From assembly GCF_900113015.1 (NCBI RefSeq), contig NZ_FONV01000015.1, positions 62,001 through 126,000 on the forward strand: a DNA stretch of 64,000 bases, read 5' to 3'. Of the stretch, positions 8,359 through 16,480 are shown in pieces. Numbering within the stretch: the first letter of the stretch is position 1; each line of letters begins with the position of its first letter. The translations under genes were made by a program, and so were the position numbers. A model generated the notes under the pieces. It saw only the letters and a list, made by a program, of their open reading frames with translations, did not search any database and was not told where the DNA came from. The DNA is from Actinoplanes philippinensis. GTDB lineage: Bacteria; Actinomycetota; Actinomycetes; Mycobacteriales; Micromonosporaceae.

Positions 8359-8640
8359 AGGCACAGAGCCACCCGCTGGCGGCCGGCCCGCGCCGTCGTG
8401 TCCCGGCTCCGGATGTAGTGTCGCCTGCTGGTCACCGGTCCGTATCGCCGTTCCCCGGTCCCGGATGTGGTGCCGCCTGCTGGCGGCCGACCCGCGCCGT
8501 CGTTTCTCGGTCCCGGATGTAGTGCCGCTTGCTGGCCACCGGTCCGTATCGCCGTTTCCCGGTCCCGGATGCGGTGCCGCCCGCTGGCCGTCAGCCCGTG
8601 CCGCTGCTTCGCGGTGCCGGATACAGCCCTGACGGCTAGC
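8359..8640. repeat. 52-bp tandem repeat with two alternating variants
   Basis: The landmark GGAT recurs at 8411, 8463, 8515, 8567 and 8619, an exact 52-base period, with a degenerate copy at 8359. Two versions alternate: units at 8359, 8463 and 8567 carry a GGCCG(A/G)CCCGCGCCGTCG-like core, while those at 8411 and 8515 carry CACCGGTCCGTATCGCCG. The true repeat is therefore 104 bp. Fifty-two is not a multiple of three, and no frame shows normal codon bias. Confidence 0.85.
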
Positions 8641-8647
8641 GGTTCTG

Positions 8648-8815
8648 GATCTTGCTCGGCTAGCGCCCAGCGCTGTATCCCGGCCGCAGTTACCGCGCTG
8701 GCTGCTGGCCGGGGTTGGCGGACCTTGCCCGGTCAGCGCGCACCGCTGTTCCCCCGGAGCGCTGGGGCTGGCCGGTGTCGATCTTGCCCGGCTGGCGCGT
8801 AGTGCTGTTTCGGTG
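8648..8815. repeat. Second, more diverged repeat family
   Basis: GAYCTTGCYCGG followed by a GCGC-rich block and GCTGTWYCCC-like sequence occurs at 8648, 8721 and 8780, with spacings of 73 and 59 bases. It follows directly on the 52-bp array. Together the two families fill the 597-base gap between LysE and the end of the GH3 gene, which shows no other feature. Confidence 0.6.
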
Positions 8816-8896
8816 GGGCGGATGCGGCGCTCGGTGCTGGCGGGGTTGGGCTTCGAGGGCCGGCTGATGGGGGCTTTGGGCGGGCGGGGAAGTGGG

Positions 8897-11743
8897 TCAG
8901 CTGAAAGAGAGGGTGGCCAGGGTGATTTCTGGGTGGCTGAACAGGACGAACAGGGCGTGCGTGCCTGTCACCTGAGGGATGGGGGCGGTCGGAGAGCCGG
9001 GGTCCGCGGGCAAGGTGGCCAGGATCGGGCCGGCGAGTGGGTCGTCGAGGCGGAGGGTGATCGTCGCTTCGGTGGAGGTGTCAGGGGCTGTGGGGATGGC
9101 GGTGGTGGGGAAATGGGCGGTCACGCTGGAGAGCGGCTGGGTGAAGGTGACGTCGTCGAAGACTGCCCAGGCGGTGGGGTGGGTGCTGCGGAGGGCCTCC
9201 CCGGGAAGGGTGGGGATGGCCACGGGGGTCGTTCCGGCGTACCCATCGTTGTCGATCATCTTGAGTGTGGACCTCGGTGACCTGGCCGGGATTCTCTCGC
9301 CGCGGACGCGCAGTGACGCGGTCCGACGCCAATCGGCGCTCGAGGAACCGACCGCGATGGTGTGCGTGGCGTCCTCGATCACCCAGCGGGAGCGTGTGAC
9401 GTCCCAGAAGGCCAGGTCGGCGGCGGGGAGCAGCAGGTCCACGGTGGATCGCTCGCCGGGGGCCAGGCGTACGTGACGGTGGCCGCGCAGGCGGCGCAGC
9501 GGCTGCTTGACCCGGGAACTCTGCTGACGGGTGTAGAGCTGCACGATCTCGACGCCGGGGCGGTCGCCGGCGTTGAGCACGTCGACGCGTACCGTGACCT
9601 CGCCGTCCGGGTCGATCGTGTCGGCCGTGACGTGCAGGTTCTCGTAGGTGAACCGCGTGTAGGACAGCCCGTGACCGAACGGGAACAGCGGCACGCCCCG
9701 GAAATAGAGGTAGGTGGCGTCGCTCGCGATGATGTCGTAGTCGAGCAGGTCGGGCAGTTCAGCGGCGTCGGCGTACCAGGTCTGGGTGAGCCGGCCGGCC
9801 GGGTCGACGGGTGCGCCCGTCCGGTCGGCGCCGAACAGCACGTCGGCCAGGCCCGTCCCGTGCTCCTGGCCGCCGTGGGACGACCACAGCAGCGCGGGCA
9901 GGTTGTCCTTCGCCCAGCCGATCGCGTACGGGTAACTGCTGGTCAGCGTCAACACGGTTCGCGGGTTGGCGGCGTGTACGGCCCGGAGCAGGGCGTCCTG
10001 GGTGCCGGGCAGGTTCAGGTCGCGGCGGTCCTCGGTCTCCCGGCCGGCCACCAGCGGGTGGTTGCCCAGGGCCAGCACCACGACGTCGGATCCGGCGGCC
10101 AGCGCGGCGGCCTCGGCCACCCCGTCCACCAGCAGGTCCACGGTGAAGACGGTGGCCTCGGCGGTGGTCTCCGCGGCGGTACGGACCAGGCCGTCCCCGC
10201 CCGCGACCAGGTAGCGGCCGCTCTGCACGTGGCGGATCACCGCGCCGACGCCCGACTGCTGCAGGCGGAAGGTCTCCCGTACCTCCCAGCCGTTGGGTCC
10301 CGGACGGTCACCGACCAGCAGATGATCCTTGGGGCCGAGCCCGTCGGCGCCGACGAACCCGGTCGCCGACCGCAGGGAGAACGTCTCCTCGCCCCAGTCG
10401 AACACGTCGAAGAGGGCGGCGTCCGGAACGTCGTCGGCGGCCAGCACCCGCAACGGCCCGTCACCGGCCACGAGCAGCCCGGCCGCACACCGCAGCGCCA
10501 CCCGGTCGGCACCCTCGTGGAAGGTCACCGCCTCGGCGCCGAGCCGGTCGGCGAGCGCGGCGCGCAGTGTCCGGCGGTACGGTGGCGTGCCGCTGTACCA
10601 GTCGTCGAACGTCGTGTCGCCGAGCGGCCCGATCACCGCCACCCGTCCCACGCCGGCCGGATCGAGGGGCAGGATCCCGTCGTTGGCGAGCAGCACGACC
10701 GAGGCACGGGCCGCCTCCCGGGCCAGCGCACGGTGCTCAGGGCAGTCGATCACGTCAACACCGATGCCGCGGTACGGGTCCTCGTCCGGATTGAACTCGC
10801 CGAGACGGACACGGACCGACAGGATGTGCCGGACCGCCGCGTCCACGTCGGACTCGGTGATCAGCCCCCGCTCCAGCGCCGTGGTGAACGACGTCTCGGA
10901 CAGCGGCCCCGGCTCGGTCACGCAGTCGATGCCGGCCCGGAGCGCCGCCGCGAACCCGGCCGCATGATCGTCGAACAACTGCTGGTCACCGGCGAGATTC
11001 TGCACCGCGTAGGCGTCGCCGACCACCATCACGTCGTCCTCGGCCCAGCCCCGCAGCACCTCGTTGATCAGTGGGCTGAGGTGCGTGGGCCGACCGTTGA
11101 TCAGGTTGTAGGACGCCATCACGGCGACCGCGGCGCCGGCCGCGATGGCCGGACGGAACGCCGGCAGTTCATACTCGTGCAGCACCCGCGGGGGCATGTT
11201 GCTCGACGTCAGGCAGCGATCGGTCTCGTTGTTGTAGGCGAGGAAGTGCTTCAGGGTCGGCGCGGTGCGCAACCAGCGCGGATCGTCGCCGCGCAACCCT
11301 TCGGAGTACGCGGTGCTCAGCAGCCCGGTCAGCCAGGGATCCTCGGCGTAGCCCTCCTCGTTGCGGCCCCACCGTGGGTCGCGCAGCAGGTTGACGACCG
11401 GCGCCCACACATTGAGCCCGACCCTCTCCGGATCACGGTGGTGCATGGCCCGCACCTCGGCGCCGACAGCCGCGCCGACCCGCCGCAGCAGGTCCGGATC
11501 CCAGCTGGACGCGAGACCGACGGCCTGGGGGAAAGCGCTTGCCGTGCCGAGCCAGGCGACGCCGTGCAAGGCTTCGGTTCCGGTGCGGAACGATCCGATC
11601 CCGAGACGGGGTACGGCGGTCTGGTGCTGATGCAGGAGGGCGATCTTCTCCGCCAAGTCGAGCCGGCCCAGGAGGTCGGACACCCGCGCGGCGAGCTTCT
11701 GCTGCGGATCGCGAAAGACGATGCGAGAGGGGGATGCGGTCAC
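8897..11743 (-). CDS. GH3 beta-glycosidase with inserted domain and C-terminal CBM-like domain
   Basis: 948-residue cytoplasmic enzyme (no signal peptide), most like beta-xylosidases/beta-glucosidases. The GH3 N-domain (1-330) contains NVWAPVVNLLRDPRWGR, the KHF motif (THLKHF-like, about 165) and the probable nucleophile D243 in VVGDAYAV, where most members read SDW. The GH3 C-domain is split: residues about 415-540 look like an inserted beta-trefoil/fascin-like module (DHLLVGD; VIRHVQSGRYLVAGGDG). A fibronectin-III-like domain follows (about 700-800). Residues 825-948 resemble a CBM6-type sandwich (TGTHALFVLFSHPE). The GTG start has GAAGGAA 7 bases upstream. A LacI-type palindrome lies 28 bases before the start. 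Confidence 0.88.
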   Translation of the reverse strand: MTASPSRIVFRDPQQKLAARVSDLLGRLDLAEKIALLHQHQTAVPRLGIGSFRTGTEALHGVAWLGTASAFPQAVGLASSWDPDLLRRVGAAVGAEVRAMHHRDPERVGLNVWAPVVNLLRDPRWGRNEEGYAEDPWLTGLLSTAYSEGLRGDDPRWLRTAPTLKHFLAYNNETDRCLTSSNMPPRVLHEYELPAFRPAIAAGAAVAVMASYNLINGRPTHLSPLINEVLRGWAEDDVMVVGDAYAVQNLAGDQQLFDDHAAGFAAALRAGIDCVTEPGPLSETSFTTALERGLITESDVDAAVRHILSVRVRLGEFNPDEDPYRGIGVDVIDCPEHRALAREAARASVVLLANDGILPLDPAGVGRVAVIGPLGDTTFDDWYSGTPPYRRTLRAALADRLGAEAVTFHEGADRVALRCAAGLLVAGDGPLRVLAADDVPDAALFDVFDWGEETFSLRSATGFVGADGLGPKDHLLVGDRPGPNGWEVRETFRLQQSGVGAVIRHVQSGRYLVAGGDGLVRTAAETTAEATVFTVDLLVDGVAEAAALAAGSDVVVLALGNHPLVAGRETEDRRDLNLPGTQDALLRAVHAANPRTVLTLTSSYPYAIGWAKDNLPALLWSSHGGQEHGTGLADVLFGADRTGAPVDPAGRLTQTWYADAAELPDLLDYDIIASDATYLYFRGVPLFPFGHGLSYTRFTYENLHVTADTIDPDGEVTVRVDVLNAGDRPGVEIVQLYTRQQSSRVKQPLRRLRGHRHVRLAPGERSTVDLLLPAADLAFWDVTRSRWVIEDATHTIAVGSSSADWRRTASLRVRGERIPARSPRSTLKMIDNDGYAGTTPVAIPTLPGEALRSTHPTAWAVFDDVTFTQPLSSVTAHFPTTAIPTAPDTSTEATITLRLDDPLAGPILATLPADPGSPTAPIPQVTGTHALFVLFSHPEITLATLSFS
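11530..11543. promoter_or_regulatory. Possible second LacI-type site inside the GH3 coding region
   Basis: GGAAAGCGCTTGCC, centred on AGCGCT at 11534-11539, resembles the GC-centred LacI-family operator. It lies about codon 69 of the GH3 gene. It may be coincidence, since it encodes ordinary residues (SAF), but it is 240 bases from the perfect site upstream, compatible with DNA looping. Confidence 0.25.
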
Positions 11744-11770
11744 AACGTGTTCCTTCGGGCCGAGCCGCCT

Positions 11771-11788
11771 TGTCGAAGCGCTTCGACA
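11771..11788. promoter_or_regulatory. LacI-type operator palindrome upstream of GH3
   Basis: TGTCGAAGCGCTTCGACA is a perfect 18-bp palindrome with the central CG pair typical of LacI/GalR-family operators. It lies 28-45 bases before the GTG start of the GH3 gene, where a bound repressor would block transcription. No LacI-family gene is in the window, so the regulator must be elsewhere. Confidence 0.7.
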
Positions 11789-12278
11789 GTGCGGCGAAAG
11801 AAGCCTCCGCGAGTGGTTTCGCGAATGTTTCGAACGGAGTTCCCTGAGGCTCGCACCACAGTTACGCCTCGGTCAAGGCGCAGCGGGCATGTTCGGTCAT
11901 CGATTGTTACCCGCCGATCAGCCCGCACCCAGGCGGTATGCGCCCACTTCGCCCCCATTGACCCTTACCCATGGAGTGTCGTCGTCCATGGTGGGGTGGC
12001 GGTCGCGGCGATGCTGTGACCGCCCACTGTTCAAGATCGAGACGGTGGGCGCCGGTCTCGGTCGGGAGAAACCTCTCGGAGGTGGGGCCGGGTGTTTCGG
12101 CGACAGCCGCCGTCGGGGCGCACGTTGTCCGTTGGTCGGCGCGGGTCCGCGTGGTGGCGCGTCGCTGGGTGGCCGGTAAGGGTTTCAGGCGGGTGACCCG
12201 GGAAGGCGTCGGGTGGGTGGCAGGGAAAGGGTTCCAGGCGGTGGCCGGGTCGGGTGGGCGCTGGGTGTGGAGGTGTGG
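11789..12278. other. Intergenic stretch with hairpins and a 48-bp repeat
   Basis: No convincing gene lies between the GH3 start and the ROK stop. Two short hairpins are present: CCATGGA/TCCATGG (11969-11991, 9-base loop) and GGCGGTC/GACCGCC (11998-12024, 13-base loop), either of which could end the ROK transcript. Around 12167 and 12215 a G-rich block beginning GGGTGGC is repeated imperfectly 48 bases apart. Confidence 0.4.
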
Positions 12279-13637
12279 TCAGTGGGCCGCTGCGGGTAGG
12301 GCGCCGGTGTCGATGCGGTCCAGGTGGGTTACTGCTCCGCCCAGGGCTGCGGCGTGCAGGCCCAACCGGGAGGCAGCCAGGCGGGTGCCGCCGGCGGAGG
12401 GGGCCAAGGTGTTGCGGGTCAGTTCTGCTTCGGCGGATGGCAGGATCCACTCGGCCAGAGTGGCGTAGTGGTCGCCCAGCACGATGACCTCGGGGTTCAC
12501 CAGGTTGGCCAGCAGAGCCAGGCCCTGGCCCAGATGGCAGCCGGTGTCCTGTAGCGCGGCGAGCGTGTCCGGGTCGCCGGCCCTTGCCTGGTTTGCCACC
12601 TGCTCGACGGCTGGGGTCAGGTCGGTCAGCGCTGCGGGGGTGAGGCCGGGCAGGGCGCGCCGGACCAGTTGCTCGATGCCGGCCAGGTCGGCCAGGGTGG
12701 GGGAGCCCACCGGGCCCAGCCTGAACTGTCCGATCTGGCCGGTGAAACCTCGGGAGCCGTGCACCAGGCGGCCGTCGACGACGATTCCGGCCTCTACTCC
12801 CGCCGCGCCGGTGACGTAGGTCAGGTCGGACTTCACCGCGTGATCGCCGTGCCGTAGTTCGGCGATTGCGGCGACGCCCGCGTGGTTGGTGACGGTGACG
12901 TCGAGCCCGGGCCGGCGTAGCGAACCGGAGAGCAGCTCGCGCAGGTCCACATTCTCCCAGCCGAGTGACGGTGACAGCTGGACCGTGCCGTCGTCGGAGA
13001 TCAGGCCGGGCGCTGCCACGGTGATGCCGACGACGTGCCGGCCCTGCTGCCGGACCCGGGTCGCGGCACGCTGCGCCAAGGCGACCAGCGCGCTGATCAT
13101 CCGGCCGGGGCGGATCGTGGCGTGGCCGCCACGCGAGCCGGGAGCGAGGCCGCCGGAAGCAGGGGCGCCGGGGGCGGAAGCAGGGCTGGCGGAGGCGGGA
13201 GTGTGGGAGGGCGGGGCCTCGGTGGCGGGGGCGCCGTCGAGGTGGCGGTGCCATAGGAGGATCTGGTCGCCGGCGAAGTCGACGGCTACCGCTGTCAGGC
13301 GGTCGGCGGTCATCTGCAGGCCGATGGCGGCGTAGGCGGAACCGTCCAGGGCCAGGGCGGTGCCGGGCCGGCCGATGCGGTTGCCGCTCGAGCCCGTCTC
13401 GCGGAGCAGCCGCTGGTCGAGCAGGGCTCCGGTCAGGCTGGAGACGGTGGCCTTGTTGAGCCCTGTCGACGCGGCGATCGCGGCGCGTGAGCTGGGGCCG
13501 TTGGCGCGCAGGTGCCGTAGGACCACGGCCAGGTTGGTGGCGCGAACGTCGGTGAAGTCGGCCGGTTGTGGGTCGGCCCGGGTGGTCTTCACATCAAGCC
13601 CCGCTCTCGGCGCGTCGCGTGCTGTCCGCCTGGTCAT
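12279..13637 (-). CDS. ROK family transcriptional regulator (XylR-like, zinc site lost)
   Basis: 452-residue repressor-type protein. A winged helix lies at about 30-95 (SSRAAIAASTGLNKATVSSLTGALLDQRLL). The ROK sugar-binding fold follows (GRPGTALALDG; VTVTNHAGVAAIAE; YVTGAAGVEAGIVVDGRLVHGSRGFTGQIGQF; NPEVIVLGD). The region around 128-165 is a Pro/Ala/Ser-rich insert. The ROK zinc cluster, normally CxCGxxGCxE after the GHxxx motif, is absent: the sequence there is RLGPVGSPTLADLAGIEQ. The gene diverges from the binding-protein operon, with an XylR-type operator between, so it probably controls that operon and itself. Confidence 0.85.
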   Translation of the reverse strand: MTRRTARDAPRAGLDVKTTRADPQPADFTDVRATNLAVVLRHLRANGPSSRAAIAASTGLNKATVSSLTGALLDQRLLRETGSSGNRIGRPGTALALDGSAYAAIGLQMTADRLTAVAVDFAGDQILLWHRHLDGAPATEAPPSHTPASASPASAPGAPASGGLAPGSRGGHATIRPGRMISALVALAQRAATRVRQQGRHVVGITVAAPGLISDDGTVQLSPSLGWENVDLRELLSGSLRRPGLDVTVTNHAGVAAIAELRHGDHAVKSDLTYVTGAAGVEAGIVVDGRLVHGSRGFTGQIGQFRLGPVGSPTLADLAGIEQLVRRALPGLTPAALTDLTPAVEQVANQARAGDPDTLAALQDTGCHLGQGLALLANLVNPEVIVLGDHYATLAEWILPSAEAELTRNTLAPSAGGTRLAASRLGLHAAALGGAVTHLDRIDTGALPAAAH

Positions 13638-13752
13638 CTTGCCGCATCACCGCGGTTCGTCGTCTCCCCTGGTCGGTGCCGGAACGTGGGTGCGCTCCCA
13701 TTTCGATGCTTGTCGGGTCGGCACCACGTCAGTTAGCTTGTCTTCGATGTAC

Positions 13753-13777
13753 TTAGTTTAGACGCTAACCAAACTAA
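13753..13777. promoter_or_regulatory. XylR-type operator TTAGTTT-N11-AAACTAA
   Basis: Exact inverted 7-mers TTAGTTT (13753-13759) and AAACTAA (13771-13777) are separated by 11 bases. This arm sequence and spacing match the XylR operator known from Bacillus xyl genes. It sits 25 bases before the start of the binding-protein gene and upstream of the divergent ROK gene. Confidence 0.75.
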
Positions 13778-13802
13778 ACCCATAACGGAAGGGTGGTGCG
13801 CC

Positions 13803-15476
13803 GTGGCTGGAGCGATGGAAGGCGCGTCGACGAACAGGCGGAACTTCCTCGGACTGGTCGGCCTCGGTGCCGCCTCCCTGGCCAGTGGCGGGGTTCTCGC
13901 CGGTTGCAGCAAGGACCCGAGCAGCAAGGGCTCGGCCACCAACGCCCAGCAGGCCGCCGGGCTGGTCCCGCAGTTCAAGGACTCCACCCTGGTCCAGCCG
14001 GACGTCAAGGGCATCCGGCCGATGGCGGACGGCTACGTGAAGTACCCGACGTCGCTCGTCGACGCGATCAGCGAGAAGGTGATCACCAGCGGCAAGCCGG
14101 TCACCGCGACCACCCCGTGGTGGGGCCCGGCGCCGCCGGCCGGCAACAAGCTGAACGAGGCGGTCAACGCCGACCTGGGTGGCGCGATCAACTTCAGCAT
14201 CCAGGACGGCAACACATACGGCGACAAGCTCAACACCATGCTCGGCGCCCGGGACGTACCCGATCTGACCTGCATCCCCGGCTGGGAGGTGGCCAAGCTG
14301 GCCCGCTTCTCCGAGGGTGTGCACGCGCTGTTCGAGGACCTGACCCCCTACCTGGCCGGTGACAAGGTCAACGCGTACCCCCTGCTCGCCGGTCTGGAGA
14401 CCGCGGCCTGGCAGGACTCGGTGTGGGGCGGCAAGCTGATGGGCGTCCCGTTCCCGACCGACGCGCCGTACCCCTCGGTGCTCTTCGTCCGCAAGGACGT
14501 CACCCAGGAGCGCGGCGTCGCGGACCCGACCACCCTGGACGAGCTCTACGAGTTCGGCAAGAAGATGACGAACGCCGACAAGGGCGAGTGGGCCTTCGGT
14601 GACATCTGGCTCGAGGTGCAGCAGATCTGCGGCGCCGGCGGCTCGGAGAACGGCTGGATGAAGGGCGCCGACGGCAAGGTCGTGCACCGCATGGAGCTGC
14701 CGCAGTACAAGCGGGCCGTCGAGTTCATGGCTCGGCTCTACGCCGAGAAGCTGGTCCACCCGGAGATCGCGGCCAGCAAGGGCGGCGACGTCACCACGCT
14801 GTTCAAGGGCGGCAAGCTCTTCATGTACGGCACCGGCGGCGGCTCCTGGAAGGAGACGTGGCGTCCGGCCGTACAGATCAATCCGAAGTTCAACATGCAG
14901 GCCGTCAAGGTGTTCGGCGCGGACAAGGGACAGGCACCGGTTCGCTGGCGGACGCGGCCGGCGATCCTCTGGACCTTCGTCAAGAAGGGGCTCGGCCAGG
15001 AGCGTACCCAGGAGCTGTTGCGTGTCCTGAACTACACCGCGGCGCCGTTCGGCACCAAGGAGTGGGAGCTGCAGAACTACGGGGTCGAGGGCACGCACTT
15101 CAAGCGGGACGCCAGTGGCGCGCCGGTCACCAACGACCTGTGGGTGAAGGAGTTCGCCAACCAGTTCATCTTCCTCGGCGGGCGCCCGCCGGTCGTCGTC
15201 GGCGGCCCGGACATCCCGACCTACGCCGCGGACTTCGTGAACTGGGGCAACGACGCCTCGAAGTATCTGGAGACGAACCCGTGGGACGGCATCAAGGTGG
15301 AGACGCCGACCCAGATGGCCGCCATCGCACAGCCCACCGAGGACAAGATCACCGACATCCTCAAGGGCCGTACCCCGGTCAGCGACTTCGACAAGGTGGT
15401 CTCGGAGTGGCGCGCCGCCGGCGGCGACGCGGGCCGTGACTTCTACGCCAAGGTTCTGGCTGACAACGGACGATGA
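13803..15476 (+). CDS. Sugar ABC transporter substrate-binding lipoprotein
   Basis: 557-residue extracellular binding protein. The N-terminus has a twin-arginine-like NRRNFLGL (11-18), a hydrophobic stretch and the lipobox VLAGC with Cys35 as lipidation site. The size and sequence (VPFPTDAPYPSVLFVRKDV) fit the large LplA/YtcQ-type binding proteins that work with LplB/YtcP-type permeases for oligosaccharides. GGAAGGG precedes the GTG start; ATG at 13815 is an alternative. Its stop overlaps the first permease start by 4 bases. No ATPase gene is in the operon, so a shared MsiK-like ATPase is likely. Confidence 0.88.
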   Translation: MAGAMEGASTNRRNFLGLVGLGAASLASGGVLAGCSKDPSSKGSATNAQQAAGLVPQFKDSTLVQPDVKGIRPMADGYVKYPTSLVDAISEKVITSGKPVTATTPWWGPAPPAGNKLNEAVNADLGGAINFSIQDGNTYGDKLNTMLGARDVPDLTCIPGWEVAKLARFSEGVHALFEDLTPYLAGDKVNAYPLLAGLETAAWQDSVWGGKLMGVPFPTDAPYPSVLFVRKDVTQERGVADPTTLDELYEFGKKMTNADKGEWAFGDIWLEVQQICGAGGSENGWMKGADGKVVHRMELPQYKRAVEFMARLYAEKLVHPEIAASKGGDVTTLFKGGKLFMYGTGGGSWKETWRPAVQINPKFNMQAVKVFGADKGQAPVRWRTRPAILWTFVKKGLGQERTQELLRVLNYTAAPFGTKEWELQNYGVEGTHFKRDASGAPVTNDLWVKEFANQFIFLGGRPPVVVGGPDIPTYAADFVNWGNDASKYLETNPWDGIKVETPTQMAAIAQPTEDKITDILKGRTPVSDFDKVVSEWRAAGGDAGRDFYAKVLADNGR

Positions 15477-16480
15477 GCGCGCCACCCGTCGCTGAGCCGC
15501 AGTCCACTGCGGTGAGGGCGAAGAAGAAGGTCAAGGCGGTCTCGCGGCAGCAGCTGTCCTTCGGGCAGCGGCTGCGGCGGGACTGGCCGCTGCTGCTCAT
15601 GTGCTTCCCGGCGATGGCGTTGCTGCTGGTGTTCCACTACCTCCCGGCGCTCGGCAACATCATCGCCTTCCAGGACTACAACCCGTTCGTCGGCGACGAC
15701 CCGCTGGAGGCGTTCCTCTACAGCGAGTGGATCGGGTTCGGGAACTTCGAGTACCTCTTCAAGACCCAGGCTTTCTGGGACTCGGTGACCACCACGCTGT
15801 CGATCACCGCGTTCCAGCTGGTCTTCTACTTCCCGATCCCGATCGCCCTGGCCGTGCTGCTGAACAGCATCATGTCGCCGCGGATCCGGTCGCTGGTGCA
15901 GAGCATCGTCTACCTGCCGCACTTCTTCAGCTGGGTGCTGGTGGTGTCGCTGTTCCAGATGATGCTCGGCGGGGCCGGACTCCTCGCGCAGACGCTGCGC
16001 CAGGCCGGGCACACGCCGCCGGAGATCATGACCAACCCGGACACGTTCATGTTCCTGATCACCTCGGAGGCGATCTGGAAGGACGCCGGCTGGGGCATGA
16101 TCGTCTTCCTGGCGGCGCTGGCGGCCATCGATCCCTCGCTCTACGAGGCGGCGGCCGCGGACGGGGCCGGCCGGTGGCGGCGGATGTGGCACATCACCCT
16201 GCCCGGCCTGCGGTCGGTGATCGTGCTGCTGCTGATCCTGCGGCTGGGCGACGCGCTGAACGTCGGGTTCGAGCAGTTCGTGCTGCAACGGGAGATGGTC
16301 GGCCGGGAGGCGGCCGAGGTGGTCGACACCTACGTCTACTACCAGGGCATCGCGGTCCAGCAGTGGGGTGTCGGCGCCGCGGCCGGCCTGTTCAAGGCGG
16401 CGGTCGGGATCCTCCTGATCGTCGGGGCCAACAAGCTGGCGCACCGTTTCGGCGAGCAAGGGATCTATTCGAAGAGATGA
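15473..16480 (+). CDS. Sugar ABC transporter permease, LplB-like
   Basis: 335-residue inner-membrane permease with about six transmembrane helices after a charged N-terminus (about 1-40). The early motif YLPALGNIIAFQDYNPF is typical of LplB/UgpA-type subunits. The EAA loop that contacts the ATPase reads YEAAAADGAGRWRRMWHIT at about residue 223. The start overlaps the binding protein by ATGA, and the end overlaps the next permease by the same four bases. Together with those genes it forms an oligosaccharide importer, probably for hemicellulose fragments given the GH95 and GH42 neighbours. Confidence 0.9.
   Translation: MSAPPVAEPQSTAVRAKKKVKAVSRQQLSFGQRLRRDWPLLLMCFPAMALLLVFHYLPALGNIIAFQDYNPFVGDDPLEAFLYSEWIGFGNFEYLFKTQAFWDSVTTTLSITAFQLVFYFPIPIALAVLLNSIMSPRIRSLVQSIVYLPHFFSWVLVVSLFQMMLGGAGLLAQTLRQAGHTPPEIMTNPDTFMFLITSEAIWKDAGWGMIVFLAALAAIDPSLYEAAAADGAGRWRRMWHITLPGLRSVIVLLLILRLGDALNVGFEQFVLQREMVGREAAEVVDTYVYYQGIAVQQWGVGAAAGLFKAAVGILLIVGANKLAHRFGEQGIYSKR

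Noticed and set aside
7677..8632. Plus-strand open frames across LysE and the 52-bp array
   Set aside because: Part is antisense to LysE, and in the array the repeat length shifts frame each copy. No ribosome-binding site or domain was seen.
8359..8640. CRISPR array
   Set aside because: Whole 52-bp units are similar, with no unique spacers and no cas genes nearby.
9362..12019. 885-codon open frame antisense to the GH3 gene
   Set aside because: It mirrors the GH3 codons and has no recognisable domain. Long antisense frames are common in DNA this rich in GC.
11971..12468. Small gene in the GH3/ROK gap
   Set aside because: It runs antisense into the ROK gene, is Arg/Gly/Trp-rich and lies over an imperfect 48-bp repeat.
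12279..15476. Horizontal transfer of the whole ROK/ABC locus
   Set aside because: The operator looks Bacillus-like, but codon use and GC content match the rest of the window, so only the site is notable.
15601..16476. Upstream extension of the second sugar permease
   Set aside because: It overlaps the first permease in another frame. The ATGA overlap and family N-terminus fix the start at 16477.
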